A DNA stretch of 64,000 nt from CAZSBG01 sp964605145 (GTDB lineage: Bacteria > Zhuqueibacterota > Zhuqueibacteria > Thermofontimicrobiales > Thermofontimicrobiaceae): NCBI GenBank assembly GCA_964605145.1, contig CAZSBG010000005.1, positions 41,750-105,749 of the forward strand. The letters are read 5' to 3'. Below the pieces are notes generated by a model that did not search any database, was not told where the DNA came from, and saw only the letters and a program-made list of their open reading frames with translations. Of the stretch, positions 56,001 through 63,944 are shown one piece after another (position 1 is the first letter of the stretch; every line of letters begins with the position of its first letter). The translations under genes were made by a program, and so were the position numbers.

Positions 56001-56072
56001 AAAAACCTGTGATGCAGAGAAAAGCAACACTAAAGTTATAACAGGGAGGTATTTTCTGAAACACATTTTCAC
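50082..56072 (-). CDS. Giant multi-domain secreted protein with type IX tail
   Basis: The 1996-residue protein has a signal peptide (1-25). About seven FG-GAP/integrin-like propeller repeats run to about 470, with Ca-binding DxNxDGxxD motifs (for example DMNSDGYDDF). Two BACON-like Ig domains (about 477-670), a malectin-like domain (about 680-830), two more BACON domains (to about 1035) and a beta-helix (about 1040-1345) follow. Then comes a BACON plus carbohydrate-binding-like module that occurs twice in tandem (about 1355-1612 and 1618-1879). The end is a YPNPFNPTTTIAFDIP sorting tail. It probably sits on the cell surface and binds polysaccharide; no catalytic domain is recognised. Confidence 0.9.
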   Translation of the reverse strand: MKMCFRKYLPVITLVLLFSASQVFPQNNMTPSSSFLGTHNYERVGYYMHSAGDMNSDGYDDFMIGAFHNDRYEYNNGVVYLMMGKSDADWGHNISLNNADAIFLGSNAHEAVGYYLGGNGDINGDGFDDIVIAAGGGYIYLVFGKSNPDWGTSFRLKSSADASYIQENEGDFQAVSAAIVGDINGDGYDDFICGAPFNDYGGEDGGKAYLFLGKASGWDRNDDIADADASFYCGIDGYRLGYSVDGLGDVNGDGIPDFGILADWGGKVYIFFGRREVDWGRNTHVDNADVILEREPEDSWYLWRVSRAGDVNSDGYDDILVGEPWNDKFGDSAGKVHLILGRSSGWISNLADADASFHGEAVGDEAGWDVQDAGDVDGDGYDDFLIGAWYNDQNGEDAGKMYVIKGKSSGWQQNVSLAEIDEYFVGEHPGDYAGYAVATAGDVNADGLNDIFTSATYYSEVYEWGGKIYFFKSNNRDPILSVDPTQLDFGGGETSLSFEVSNSGGGTLEWEAFENPDESWIVSVSPSSGNLSGGGSQLVTVNIDRTGLTEGEYSGMITVTSNGGTQDVLITMSVPGPPALSVNPTQLDFGANQTSMTFEVQNSGGDVLDWNAYENPDETWMTSISPESGSLTADETEIVTVTVDRSGMEEGDYSGIITVTSNGGEQDIIVTMTVDPTPAYTQRVNCGAGSGYMDGEGQYWDAEQAYSSGNWGYIGGRTYSTSNSIAGTDDDELYQRERWEASFSYRFDVAEGSYNVILHFAEIYHQAAGRRIFDVALEENIVLDDYDIFAEIGHDVATSKSYMVEVNDGVLDIDFTATEDAGKISAIEVISSSSMPTDPVLFVEPTTLNFGTSASSMTFNVTNDGGGTLEWSAAENPDETWITSVSPSSGTLDGGYSGTVTVNVERSGLEPGEYTGTITVSSNGGDQDITVIMTVPRTEPILTVEPTSLDFGTTAISMNFTVSNTGGGTLDWNATENPDESWITSVSPSIGSLNEGESENVFVTVNRDGLAEGSYSGNISVTSNGGNQDVAIYMTVAGSGPADVLYVRHPGDSPNAWENRSPVYTSINDAINFATENSEIWVAQGHYAEHVILTTSVNLYGCFYGDETSIEERGDVLERISTTVIDGTGNGRCITVSSNCLVDGFKLINGKSAEGESGGGILIENSTNVTVRNVYIQSCDADWGAGIMVDSSNQSGEIFIERAVIWDCTSQCGALEIREETTVTVTVSHCTIVNNNSYGLEIPWHEGVEVANTNHDFYNCIVWGSVNPRNPNSAYPDVWSWARDYTDYSYIGREPWPADPDRWGAPLPNNIFEVSVGSPGFVDADNGNFHLTASSPCINAGKDGADMGAYDYHSTTEPEIAVNPTSLSFSATEGGDNPGSQTITVTNAGAGELNWTASEHPEESWMSLSNTSGGSGDQVTVSVNIEGRAIGTYEGAVRISDPNAINDPVDVPVTLTVNEVPSSSILAEWQAEDSPSLPKTGWEVMTNENQLCVKALTSDIEGPNDDYRLDYSFNVSSGITTVYVFAEVDANRSGDDDSFWIQMNGSDLVKWNGLRRLDDGWQRSWIYDEKVDDCHPFQVETGSNTLNVYPRENGIYMNWLVITTDPNLDIEAYQLGSEPPSDPIISVDPSELSFTAVEGGDDPADQTIAVTNSGGGTLSWTAVESPEASWLELTNSSGGSGDKVTVSVSITGLGKGTYETNVRISDANASNDPVDVPVTLSITGEPTETILAEWQAEDSPSLPNSGWENIINDGQNCLMADVNDLEGPSGEYQLDYSFTVPEGVTTIYVFAEIDANHSGNDDSFWIQMNGADHCKWNGMKRLPDGWQRSWVYDEKVDEQHAFEVTAGENILNLYPRETHACINWLVITTDPNLDIETYIFNGNLAKKLHQDQFAREEQSPPTIPEQFNLHQNYPNPFNPTTTIAFDIPVDSDVKLIVYNSLGQEIKQLMNGFYSAGKYSITWNGQNARAQPVGNGIYLVLLHAGEFHKTIKMTLIR
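50435..52005 (-). repeat. Tandem duplication of a roughly 775-bp coding module
   Basis: Within the giant protein, about 51230-52005 and 50440-51215 encode the same module: a BACON domain, then a domain starting ILAEWQAEDSPSLP and ending LVITTDPNLDIE. The two copies agree at most residues by eye, and long nucleotide runs are shared (for example around 50640-50700 and 51420-51480). The duplication is in frame and fairly recent. Confidence 0.8.
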
Positions 56073-56288
56073 TACTCCTCGATTTAAGCAGTTATGTTTT
56101 TTGAGCAGGAAATAATGCAGATCAATTCAATAAAAATTATATCCCCTGATCATTGAGTGTATACCCTCAAATCATAACCATAAACAATGAATATTGAGAA
56201 CATAAAAGAAAGAGAACGGGAAAATAATTGAATCTTTTGGCTAAATTGAACCTGGGAAAAGGGGAATGAAATATTAAGTCACATATAG

Positions 56289-56450
56289 CCTGAATTATTC
56301 ACAGATTTCTACTTAAACATATATAATTAGTTGTTATTAATGAGATTAACGAGATGTGTGAAATTTAACAGAGTTTGATATAACGAATTCTGAATTAAGC
56401 GCCATTCAGGCTATCTGGATTCCTTAATGAATTACAATGAATACTCCAGG
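56289..56450 (+). repeat. 162-bp dispersed repeat, copy 2
   Basis: This copy has the same length and orientation as copy 1 at 1-162. It is preceded by ATAG, which completes an 11-bp inverted repeat ATAGCCTGAAT / ATTCAGGCTAT within the element. It lies 217 bp upstream of the minus-strand giant protein gene, in a 559-bp gap otherwise without features. Both copies therefore stand upstream of genes for large secreted proteins. Confidence 0.85.
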
Positions 56451-56631
56451 ATAGTTACAATATAAAAGAATTATCTATATTGTCAAGTAATTTCTTACGA
56501 ATTTCGTCGAAGTTAAACATTTTGCATGATTATTAGCTCGTTGAGGGAGGGCTTTTATTTCATTTTGGAAATTGTTTCCAGAAAAAATTATTTGGAAGCG
56601 GAACACGCGAACCAGGTTCAAACATCAATAA

Positions 56632-58092
56632 CTAATTTGCTGCATGCTCTGAAAACATATCAATCTGGGGATTGTGCACTATTTGATGTTTTACCTTGGC
56701 CTGGCGAAGTCGCTTGATATCATCTTTGATAAGAAACAGTTCCCGTTTGTACCTATCAGGACTTTTAATCTCTTTTTGCTGTGTAATGCGGAGCGCCTGC
56801 TGCAATAATTTTTCGGCCTTGTAAAATTCATTCATTTTGTAACAGTAATGTCCCTGGCCCCAGTAACCCCAAAAACTGGATGGCTCAATTTCTATGGAAG
56901 TTTTAAAAAGCTGATCGGCCGCCTTCATTTCACGCTGCCGGAGCAAAATGTGTCCGTAATCGTAATAATTCTTGGGATCTAACGGATTTTTTAAAATCGT
57001 GAAAAAGAAAAATCGATCCCGCCGGTTTTCCCAATATTTTCGCATGCTGATTTTCGCCGCGATCAGCGTGATCAGGAAAATATTGTTGGCAAGCGAATCC
57101 TGAGATTTAAGCGTAGCAAGCGCAAGCTCTAATTGTTTCTTTTGATCGGCCTTTCGTTTTCGACTGTGTATTTTTTTTATTCGATGAAGCAGATTTGGAA
57201 TGAGAAAGGGTGCATCTTTTTCAACACATTTCAGAATGGCCTCGTAAAGTTTTTTAGCCATTTCTTCCTTATCCCCGTCCGGGATCAATTCCGACAGAAA
57301 ATCGTCATTGTCGAATTCATCTTTGTATAATTTATAGAGATAAAATGGCAAATGCACCAGTTCATCGAAATATAATTCAATCATAATATTCCCTCTGAGA
57401 ATAGAGGAAATCAGTTCTTCAAAGGGAAGAATTTCTTTTTGTTCGATGAGGATTTTCCAGAATATGGGCCACTGACAGATTTGTTTCGTTTTCTGCAGAA
57501 TGAGTGGGTCACGGGTGAGAACTTCGGGGTCATTGATTTTCAGACTATCGATTCCTTCAGTCAGCACCGTGAGGAAATCGACAAACTTCAGTCCATCTTT
57601 GATGGAAAGATTGAAAATAATCTCCCACAAGGGATTATCCTCCAGGGGCAATTCCAAATCCGTATGGGATTGCAGGAATACAATCGCCGTCATGAGTGAA
57701 TCCTGATCTTTGCGATTGCGCGTTGTCCGCACAAGTTCATTCAATAATTTTTCCTGCGTGCTTCGAATAAATTCGCTGGTGACATAATTTGGCAGGACCC
57801 TGGCACGAATCTCCCTGCGAAACTCGTTAGGATCTTCGAGGCTGGAAAATTGGTCAGGATTATTGTCGACCAGCTCTCGAATATCCCGAAGCAGACTCAA
57901 TTCATCAAACCTGAGTTTTTTCAATTCATTTTTCGAAGTGAGTACATTTGTAATATTTTCCGAATTGTAAATGAGACGTTCCAGGCTCGATTTCGGAACT
58001 TTGATGTGCTTTTTCTTTTTCAAAGCCCGGTCATCAACAATTTCGAAATGTGCGGGAGAAGGGATTGAGGCTGATTTCGTTTTCATCACCAA
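56632..58092 (-). CDS. Tetratricopeptide-containing hypothetical protein
   Basis: The 486-residue protein is helical throughout and rich in Lys, Glu and Leu. The C-terminal third has two or three tetratricopeptide repeats (PKNYYDYGHILLRQREMKAA then FWGYWGQGHYCYKMNEFYKA). The N-terminal 30 residues are basic and disordered. There is no signal peptide or membrane helix, so it is probably a cytoplasmic scaffold. I do not recognise the N-terminal domain. It is separated from neighbours by more than 200 bp on each side. Confidence 0.7.
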   Translation of the reverse strand: MVMKTKSASIPSPAHFEIVDDRALKKKKHIKVPKSSLERLIYNSENITNVLTSKNELKKLRFDELSLLRDIRELVDNNPDQFSSLEDPNEFRREIRARVLPNYVTSEFIRSTQEKLLNELVRTTRNRKDQDSLMTAIVFLQSHTDLELPLEDNPLWEIIFNLSIKDGLKFVDFLTVLTEGIDSLKINDPEVLTRDPLILQKTKQICQWPIFWKILIEQKEILPFEELISSILRGNIMIELYFDELVHLPFYLYKLYKDEFDNDDFLSELIPDGDKEEMAKKLYEAILKCVEKDAPFLIPNLLHRIKKIHSRKRKADQKKQLELALATLKSQDSLANNIFLITLIAAKISMRKYWENRRDRFFFFTILKNPLDPKNYYDYGHILLRQREMKAADQLFKTSIEIEPSSFWGYWGQGHYCYKMNEFYKAEKLLQQALRITQQKEIKSPDRYKRELFLIKDDIKRLRQAKVKHQIVHNPQIDMFSEHAAN

Positions 58093-58314
58093 CTCGTTTC
58101 AAAATACGGTTATGGATTGTTTGAGGATAGTTAAAATTTTATTTTATCATCGATGAAAAATTCAAGTTTCTTGATAGTCAACTCTTTCAATCGCTGGTCA
58201 TAACTTTTTTAGAATGGACTTATGATCAGTATTTGTGAACCTTTAATAAATTTTCCTTTTGTAAATACAACACGATTTACACTTCCGAAATCAAAATTCA
58301 AATCATTCATCATG

Positions 58315-58896
58315 CTATTTTTTATGTAACAATATCTGCTGCTGCATAAGTGAAGCGCAATGGTGTTTCACGATAAAATTTCGGTTTTTTGCCAGCGCGA
58401 TTATTTCATCCAGCGATCGCGGGTAGATCGAATGCCCTAATAGCAGCCGCGCTTTGGCGGACAATCCCTTTGGAGAAAAAGTGACCACCGCGTATCCTCC
58501 ATCTTTTAAAACAAAGGATACATTATCCAGAAAATGGTCGACGTTTTTCATGTATTCCACCAGACCCACTGCAATCACCACATCGGCAGATTTTGACTTC
58601 AGCGGCAGCGACACAGCATCGGCCTGGACCCGGTGGATGTTCGGAAAAGCTTGCCGGACACTGATGAGCATGGTCAATGAGATGTCTATGCCGGCAATGA
58701 ATTCAGCCTTTCCGAGAAATGGTAATACATTGCCGGTGCCGGTACCGATGTCAATCACTTTTTTGCCAGCCACGGAAATTTGGTTGAGCAGCGCCTCCAG
58801 ATTTTTATTTTCAGCATTCAATATCTGCCGGAATGGGAATTTATTTCTGAACCATTGGTAGAGTTTTGACGTAACATTCCAGAAATTATTACTCAT
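58315..58896 (-). CDS. Class I SAM-dependent methyltransferase
   Basis: ATG 58896 overlaps the end of the muramidase gene by eight bases, giving 193 residues and suggesting translational coupling; a longer frame to 58956 is less likely. SAM-binding motif I is VIDIGTGTGNVLPFLG, the acidic residue after strand 2 is in AGIDIS, and the later DVVIAVGLVEYM segment matches motif II. Small methyltransferases of this type act on quinones, lipids or metabolites; the substrate is unknown. The coupling hints at a role in cell-wall or envelope metabolism. Confidence 0.85.
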   Translation of the reverse strand: MSNNFWNVTSKLYQWFRNKFPFRQILNAENKNLEALLNQISVAGKKVIDIGTGTGNVLPFLGKAEFIAGIDISLTMLISVRQAFPNIHRVQADAVSLPLKSKSADVVIAVGLVEYMKNVDHFLDNVSFVLKDGGYAVVTFSPKGLSAKARLLLGHSIYPRSLDEIIALAKNRNFIVKHHCASLMQQQILLHKK

Positions 58897-60142
58897 AAAG
58901 CAGATATTTCTGTCTGATTTGTTTGAATTTTTCCAGTTTCGGCTGCAATGCTTCAATAATTTTGTCGGCGTCTTCTCCCCGGTCGATGGCCTTTGGCGTG
59001 CTCAAATTGCCGAATAATCTCGTTGCGCTGCCCTGGGAACGCCAGCCAAATACATCCGGATGCAGCATTTTAATTTCCCGAATCAGGCGAATCCCGAACG
59101 CAGCCGAAGGGAATTTATGCGGATCAGTGACGGTCAGGAATAAACCGTTACATTTCTCTCCCTTGTATTTGGGATTCATCGCCGCGCCGGGCATGTCTTT
59201 GGGAACGTAGGAAATCGTATCAATTTTCACGCCGGGAATATCGGCCTGAATCAGCAATTTGGCCAGTTTCACAGCATCCAGCCACGGCGCGCCGAACTGT
59301 TCGAACGGCTGCCCGGTTCCCCTGCCTTCGGAAATATTGCACGATTCCAGCAGGCAAATACCGGGATAAACCAGCGCTGTTTCCGGCGTCGGCATATTCG
59401 GGGATGGTGCGGTCCATGTCAATCCTGATTCATCGAACCAACTTTTTCGTTCCCAGTTTTTCATTTTCACGACGGTGAGGTTTGCCGTAACGCCATCGGC
59501 GAGCCAGCCTTCTTCATTGAACATCTTCGCCAGCTCCCCGACGGTCATGCCGTGCCGCAGGGCAATGGGATGAATACCCACAAATGACGTGTATTCTTTT
59601 TCAAGCACCGGCCCTTCGACCATCGTTCCGGTAACGGGATTGGGCCGATCCAGCACCACAAAATCAACATTGTTTTCAGCAGCCGCCTCCATGCATAAGG
59701 ACATGGTGCTGATGTAGGTATAAAATCTTGCGCCTACGTCCTGAACATCAAAAATCAACGCATCGATGCCGGCCAGCATTTCAGGCGTTGGCTTTCGCGT
59801 ATCTCCATAAATGCTGAAAATGGGCACGCCCGTCTTATCATCTTTCTGATCTGCAATTGAATCTCCCCCCTGCACATCACCCCGAATTCCATGCTCAGGA
59901 CCGAATAACGCGACCAGATTCACATCCTGAGCCTGAAACAGCAAATCGATAATATGCTCACCGTCAGAATTCAGCCCGGTCTGATTGGTAATGACACCAA
60001 CATTTTTACCCTGGATCAGATCCATCTGACTTTCCATGAGCACATCGAGTCCCGGTTTGGTCACACCGGTCGTATCAGTTGAACTGCAATTCAACATAAA
60101 AAATAGCGTCGCACTTATGAAAAAGATAATATATTTTTTCAA
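58889..60142 (-). CDS. namZ: NamZ-like exo-beta-N-acetylmuramidase (DUF1343) lipoprotein
   Basis: The 417-residue product has a lipobox (FFMLNC, Cys19), so it is a lipoprotein. The body matches DUF1343: GVITNQTG, LFGPEHGIRGDVQGGD, VQDVGARFYTY, LDRPNP and SEGRGTGQPFEQFG. Characterised DUF1343 proteins (NamZ) release terminal N-acetylmuramic acid from peptidoglycan fragments, and the conserved Glu, His and Asp in these motifs fit. It should act in cell-wall recycling in the periplasm. No MurNAc uptake or kinase genes are nearby. Confidence 0.9.
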   Translation of the reverse strand: MKKYIIFFISATLFFMLNCSSTDTTGVTKPGLDVLMESQMDLIQGKNVGVITNQTGLNSDGEHIIDLLFQAQDVNLVALFGPEHGIRGDVQGGDSIADQKDDKTGVPIFSIYGDTRKPTPEMLAGIDALIFDVQDVGARFYTYISTMSLCMEAAAENNVDFVVLDRPNPVTGTMVEGPVLEKEYTSFVGIHPIALRHGMTVGELAKMFNEEGWLADGVTANLTVVKMKNWERKSWFDESGLTWTAPSPNMPTPETALVYPGICLLESCNISEGRGTGQPFEQFGAPWLDAVKLAKLLIQADIPGVKIDTISYVPKDMPGAAMNPKYKGEKCNGLFLTVTDPHKFPSAAFGIRLIREIKMLHPDVFGWRSQGSATRLFGNLSTPKAIDRGEDADKIIEALQPKLEKFKQIRQKYLLYE

Positions 60143-60265
60143 AGGTCATCCTCCATGATCTCAATTTTTTTCACTAAAATTCTTTCAATGTACATCCAAT
60201 AATCTGAAGTGAACGGTCAACCAGCTAATGAGTCTTGAATTCTAAGATAATTGCTCACTGACAAA

Positions 60266-62134
60266 TCAATCAATATCAGCCCCAATCAACAGCTTTACAT
60301 CGAACAGTGGATCATTGATCACATAGTTGGGAAGCTTCATCGCATTGATTAACTGCGCTGCAACATCGTTCTGTGCTTCTGCACATTTCAAAAATGTCGC
60401 GCGATAATTTTTCTTGTCAGCATTTCGAAAGTCAATGATATGTAACAAATTACCGTCGAAAACCCGGTTATCCAATAGCTCGCTCAGCCGCCTCGCCATG
60501 CCGGACGCGGTTGAACCATTCAGTATTTCCAAATAATATTCTTCGCCTGCATCGAACACTCCTTTATCGCGGCTCAAATTCGGGAGTTTAAAATTTGCGC
60601 CGATCACCAGGGTGAAATCCAGCGGGAAGGTTGATACGTCAAGCTGATATTTTTCAAACAGCATATTTTTGTAAGAATCCACCCGCGCCTGAATTGCCGC
60701 AGCTCTGGCCGCGTCATTTGTCCGTCGCCAGATAATCTTTGTTCCCGGCAATCGAATCGTCGATCTCAGCGAGGTTATCTGATCTTCAGACGAAATTTCG
60801 CTCACACGTTCGACAACCGTTCCGAGCCGAATGTTACGACTGAAGGAGCCGTTAACCACGGCGACCTTCAATGAAATATCCGGGACGTTTGCGACTTCAA
60901 TTTCTTCGATCGGCAATTCTTCGGTTTCGTTTTGAATTGGCGGAGGTTGGATAGCTATTTCCTGAGATTCTGCCACTGTGTCAGGTTCAATCACCGGAGC
61001 GCTGACGAGGCTGTCCGGTTCACTCATGGACTGAGATTCAGGCGCGTCGGTTCGCCATAGCCCGGGACCATATTTAATAATGAGAAAGATGATCGCTGCG
61101 ATCAGCACAATAAAAGCGAACAGGTTTAACGTATTTTTTCCGGGAAGCTTGAATTTTCCACCGGGACTTTTTCTTTTGACGACACGACGACGCACATCCC
61201 GGTCCTGATCGAATTCTTCCACGCTTTCAGTTTCCGGGGCTGGCAATTGATCATCTTTCCATGTGGATCGATATCGCACGCCTTTGATCACAATATTTCG
61301 TTCGGAAGGCTTTTGGGGAATTTCTTCCGGCACATCCTCTTCTTCGTCTTCTTCAACGCCGGCGATTCGGCGAATGCTTTTCATTTTGACCGTCAGGGCA
61401 GTTGCATCCTGTTGTGTTTGATAATCCAGCGCGCGTTTCACAACGGCTTCGCTCGCGTCCTGCGGAGAGTCAGTGTTGAGAATTTCAAATATCTCAGAAT
61501 CCTGGAGACTCGTATAAACTCCCTGGGAGCACAGGAACACGACATCATTCACCTGGATTTTTCTCGTTGACACTTCCACATGCAGTTGTTCATCGACGCC
61601 CAGCGCCTGGCCGGGCATTTTGGTCTGCTCACCAAACTCCGGCTGAGGCGAGAACTGATACGCCGCCTCTGCCTCGCCCGCTCCATCACGAGTCAACAAT
61701 TCAATAGTTTGTTCATTATTGAGCAAGTATACCCGGGGTGTGCCGACATGAGCCATGTACAACATTTCATTGATAATGACCACACAGACTACAGAGCTGG
61801 TAAAACGAGATACGCCACCCTGCTCGATGTTGTAATCCAGCAGTTTTTTATTTGCCTTTTCAATCGATCTGGCGATCATTTCCTGGGGGATGCCACTCCA
61901 GGGAGCATCGTAATAATCCTGCAGAAGCGTCTCAACCACCATTTTGCTGGCGATATATCCTTGCCGATCATTGCTTTCACCGCCGGCAAGGATGAACATC
62001 TGACCACGCAGATTCAGCACCTCGGGCTGAGGCGGCAAATAATATCCCACGTTATCGTCATTCTGGGGACGATTTAATCCGGCTGCGGAATGCTTTCCGA
62101 GCTCAACCTTGAACACCATTTTATTCTCAGACAA
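60266..62134 (-). CDS. PP2C-like pseudophosphatase joined by a membrane helix to two LytR_C-like repeats
   Basis: The 622-residue protein starts with a PP2C-fold region (about 1-255): SAAGLNRPQNDDN, a serine/threonine-rich SSVVCVV strand and QQDATALTV. At the metal-binding sites, the usual DGMGGH is AGGESND, the hGDS motif is VGTPR and the late DG is QG, so most catalytic aspartates seem lost. A linker and one membrane helix (about 340-362) follow. The periplasmic part contains two similar units, VAVVNGSFSRN...LVIGANF and LEILNGSTASGM...LLIGAD, like the LytR C-terminal domain. It may pass a cytoplasmic signal to a cell-wall-binding domain; that is inference. Confidence 0.72.
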   Translation of the reverse strand: MSENKMVFKVELGKHSAAGLNRPQNDDNVGYYLPPQPEVLNLRGQMFILAGGESNDRQGYIASKMVVETLLQDYYDAPWSGIPQEMIARSIEKANKKLLDYNIEQGGVSRFTSSVVCVVIINEMLYMAHVGTPRVYLLNNEQTIELLTRDGAGEAEAAYQFSPQPEFGEQTKMPGQALGVDEQLHVEVSTRKIQVNDVVFLCSQGVYTSLQDSEIFEILNTDSPQDASEAVVKRALDYQTQQDATALTVKMKSIRRIAGVEEDEEEDVPEEIPQKPSERNIVIKGVRYRSTWKDDQLPAPETESVEEFDQDRDVRRRVVKRKSPGGKFKLPGKNTLNLFAFIVLIAAIIFLIIKYGPGLWRTDAPESQSMSEPDSLVSAPVIEPDTVAESQEIAIQPPPIQNETEELPIEEIEVANVPDISLKVAVVNGSFSRNIRLGTVVERVSEISSEDQITSLRSTIRLPGTKIIWRRTNDAARAAAIQARVDSYKNMLFEKYQLDVSTFPLDFTLVIGANFKLPNLSRDKGVFDAGEEYYLEILNGSTASGMARRLSELLDNRVFDGNLLHIIDFRNADKKNYRATFLKCAEAQNDVAAQLINAMKLPNYVINDPLFDVKLLIGADID

Positions 62135-62210
62135 TTTCTCTCTCCCAATCCCGATGAATCAATAGCAGCAACTCATTCATCGTCTTTCATATTTGTTCAT
62201 CATCTTTCAT

Positions 62211-62233
62211 AAAAAAAGGCATAAGCGAATGCC
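62211..62233 (-). terminator. Rho-independent terminator of the glycosidase gene
   Basis: On the minus strand GGCAT, loop TCGCTT, ATGCC is followed by TTTTTTT. It lies about 240 bp after the stop codon of the gene at 62471. That 240-bp stretch is AT-rich and otherwise empty. Confidence 0.7.
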
Positions 62234-62470
62234 ATGCCCTTCTATTTTTCAAACAATATTGATATTGTTTTCACGATTTTATTCATTGTCTATTATTTCG
62301 ATATGATTTTGATTGAAGTTAATGTTATGAAATATTTATATATTAAAAATATATAAAGCAATCGGTTAAAAAGCAAGCAAAAAATTCCGGAATCGTAAAA
62401 GATTAATTGAATGATACCCTGAATGATGCCTCACAGGTTTTTTTCTATTCAACCAAAATTAATAAGCGAA

Positions 62471-63535
62471 TTACTTCACCTGTTGAATAATTTTTTGAAT
62501 TACACCGAATGGATTCACGACATTCACAACATAATCTTTTATTTTGAACTCGCCGGGGCTGATGCACTCATAAATGCCATGCCGTTTATAAAATTCATTG
62601 AGATCGAGCAGAATTTGAAGTGCAATTTCAGGTGAGGTTTCGAATAATGACCATGCCAGCCAGCCGGAAGCGGTTCCCCAATATGCGCCATTTTGATAGG
62701 TGCCCGGTTCGACTTCCATCAAAGTTTTCTCCCAGTATCCAGGAAGAGGCAGATGACGAACCTGGCCGGCATATACAAAGCGCTCATAATTTTGTGCAAG
62801 GAATTGAACAATTCTGTTTTTCTTTTCACCCAGTGGGAAATTTATGTACAGCGCATAAATGTTTCCCCAGACATCGATCTGGCGACAATCCCCTGACGCT
62901 GCCATAAAAACACCCGGATCGTCATTCCAGAGAATAGTGAGATTTTTCTCAATCAATGCCGCTCTTTTTTCAAATATGGCCGCATGTTTGTTGTGTTGAA
63001 TTCTTCTGAATAACGAGGTCAGGCACTTGCATGCTTCCCAATAAAGCAGCGATGAAAACAGGATAGCCCCGGTTTTGGCGACGGTATCGGTGAATCCATA
63101 CGGAGAGCGCGGCCTGCCTCTATGAATATAAACCAGGCCATCCGAATTACGCGGCGTGTAATCCATGGCCTGACATAATGCATCCTTCACCTTCAGAAAA
63201 AACAATTTATCGCGGCGCTGTTGAACATAATGAAAAACAGTTTTGACCAGGAATTGTGAATTGTCTGTGGGTGGATTGCCAAGCGAATTCCCGACCGGGC
63301 CGGCCTCATATACCGCCAATCCATCTGCCTGAACCCGGTCAGGAATGCAGCCATCCTTTCGATGGCCTCCGATTAGATATTCAATCGCAGCGCGGATATG
63401 ATCCGGTGGAATCAGGTCATACCCGTTTTCAACCATGTAAGCAAAATCGCGTGTCCACAACGCGGCATATTGGCCGGAACCGTCCGGTGTGTACAAAACA
63501 GTGCCGTCGCAAGCCTTGATCTGGCATCCATTCAA
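62471..63535 (-). CDS. Six-hairpin glycosidase (debranching-enzyme-like)
   Basis: The frame encodes a helical (alpha/alpha)6-type glycosidase: TPDGSGQYAALWTRDFAYMV, then DGCIPDRVQADG, VDWGNIY-like DVWGNIYALY, and YQNGAYWGTASGWLA. The Asp and Glu expected in the active site lie in WTRDFAY and in the late segment. It has no signal peptide. The listed start is an internal TTG; coding clearly continues upstream through IQLIDLAEWLRTEAKKQLNG to a stop at 63632, and GGAGG lies at 63619-63623, but no ATG, GTG or TTG follows at a proper distance. The real start may be ATT at 63616 or 63601. Confidence 0.78.
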   Translation of the reverse strand: MNGCQIKACDGTVLYTPDGSGQYAALWTRDFAYMVENGYDLIPPDHIRAAIEYLIGGHRKDGCIPDRVQADGLAVYEAGPVGNSLGNPPTDNSQFLVKTVFHYVQQRRDKLFFLKVKDALCQAMDYTPRNSDGLVYIHRGRPRSPYGFTDTVAKTGAILFSSLLYWEACKCLTSLFRRIQHNKHAAIFEKRAALIEKNLTILWNDDPGVFMAASGDCRQIDVWGNIYALYINFPLGEKKNRIVQFLAQNYERFVYAGQVRHLPLPGYWEKTLMEVEPGTYQNGAYWGTASGWLAWSLFETSPEIALQILLDLNEFYKRHGIYECISPGEFKIKDYVVNVVNPFGVIQKIIQQVK

Positions 63536-63677
63536 TTGCTTTTTCGCTTCAGTGCGCAGCCATTCAGCAAGGTCGATTAGCTGGATTTTTAATTTCTGAA
63601 TATCTGTTGAAAAAATTGCCTCCGGATGATATTTTTACTTTGATAATTTTACTCTATCACATTTAAAAATTGGGTAA

Positions 63678-63699
63678 ACCAGTGGCCTCTGCCACTGGT
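63678..63699. repeat. Perfect hairpin ACCAGTGGC-CTCT-GCCACTGGT
   Basis: A 9-bp perfect stem with a CTCT loop lies upstream of the glycosidase gene. It is short and could be a transcription pause/terminator site or an intergenic repeat. Confidence 0.6.
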
Positions 63700-63751
63700 G
63701 AGAAATCCATTTTATATTGGTCTGTTAACAAAATATCGATGGAATTATAAA

Positions 63752-63944
63752 GGGGCTGTATCAAAAGTACTGAAATTAAACTTTGAGGATATCTGTCATT
63801 CCTGATGCGCCTTTGGCGCATTCAGGAATCCCCTCTGGCAGATCCTGGAGATTTCTGCACGCCAAGGCGCATCTTCGACATTCGCAGAAATGACATTTTT
63901 GAATAATATTAAAATTAAAAAAAACAGACTTTTGATACAGCCCC
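63752..63944. mobile_element. 193-bp MITE-like element
   Basis: GGGGCTGTATCAAAAGT (63752-63768) and its exact inverse (63928-63944) are 17-bp terminal inverted repeats, of the kind seen at IS ends. Inside is a second pair TGTCATTCCTG (63794-63804) / CAGAAATGACA (63885-63895) and a hairpin CCTGATGCGCC/GGCGCATTCAGG. No transposase is encoded, so the element would need one in trans. No clear target duplication was seen. The rest of the window end (63945-64000) holds nothing I can support. Confidence 0.7.
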
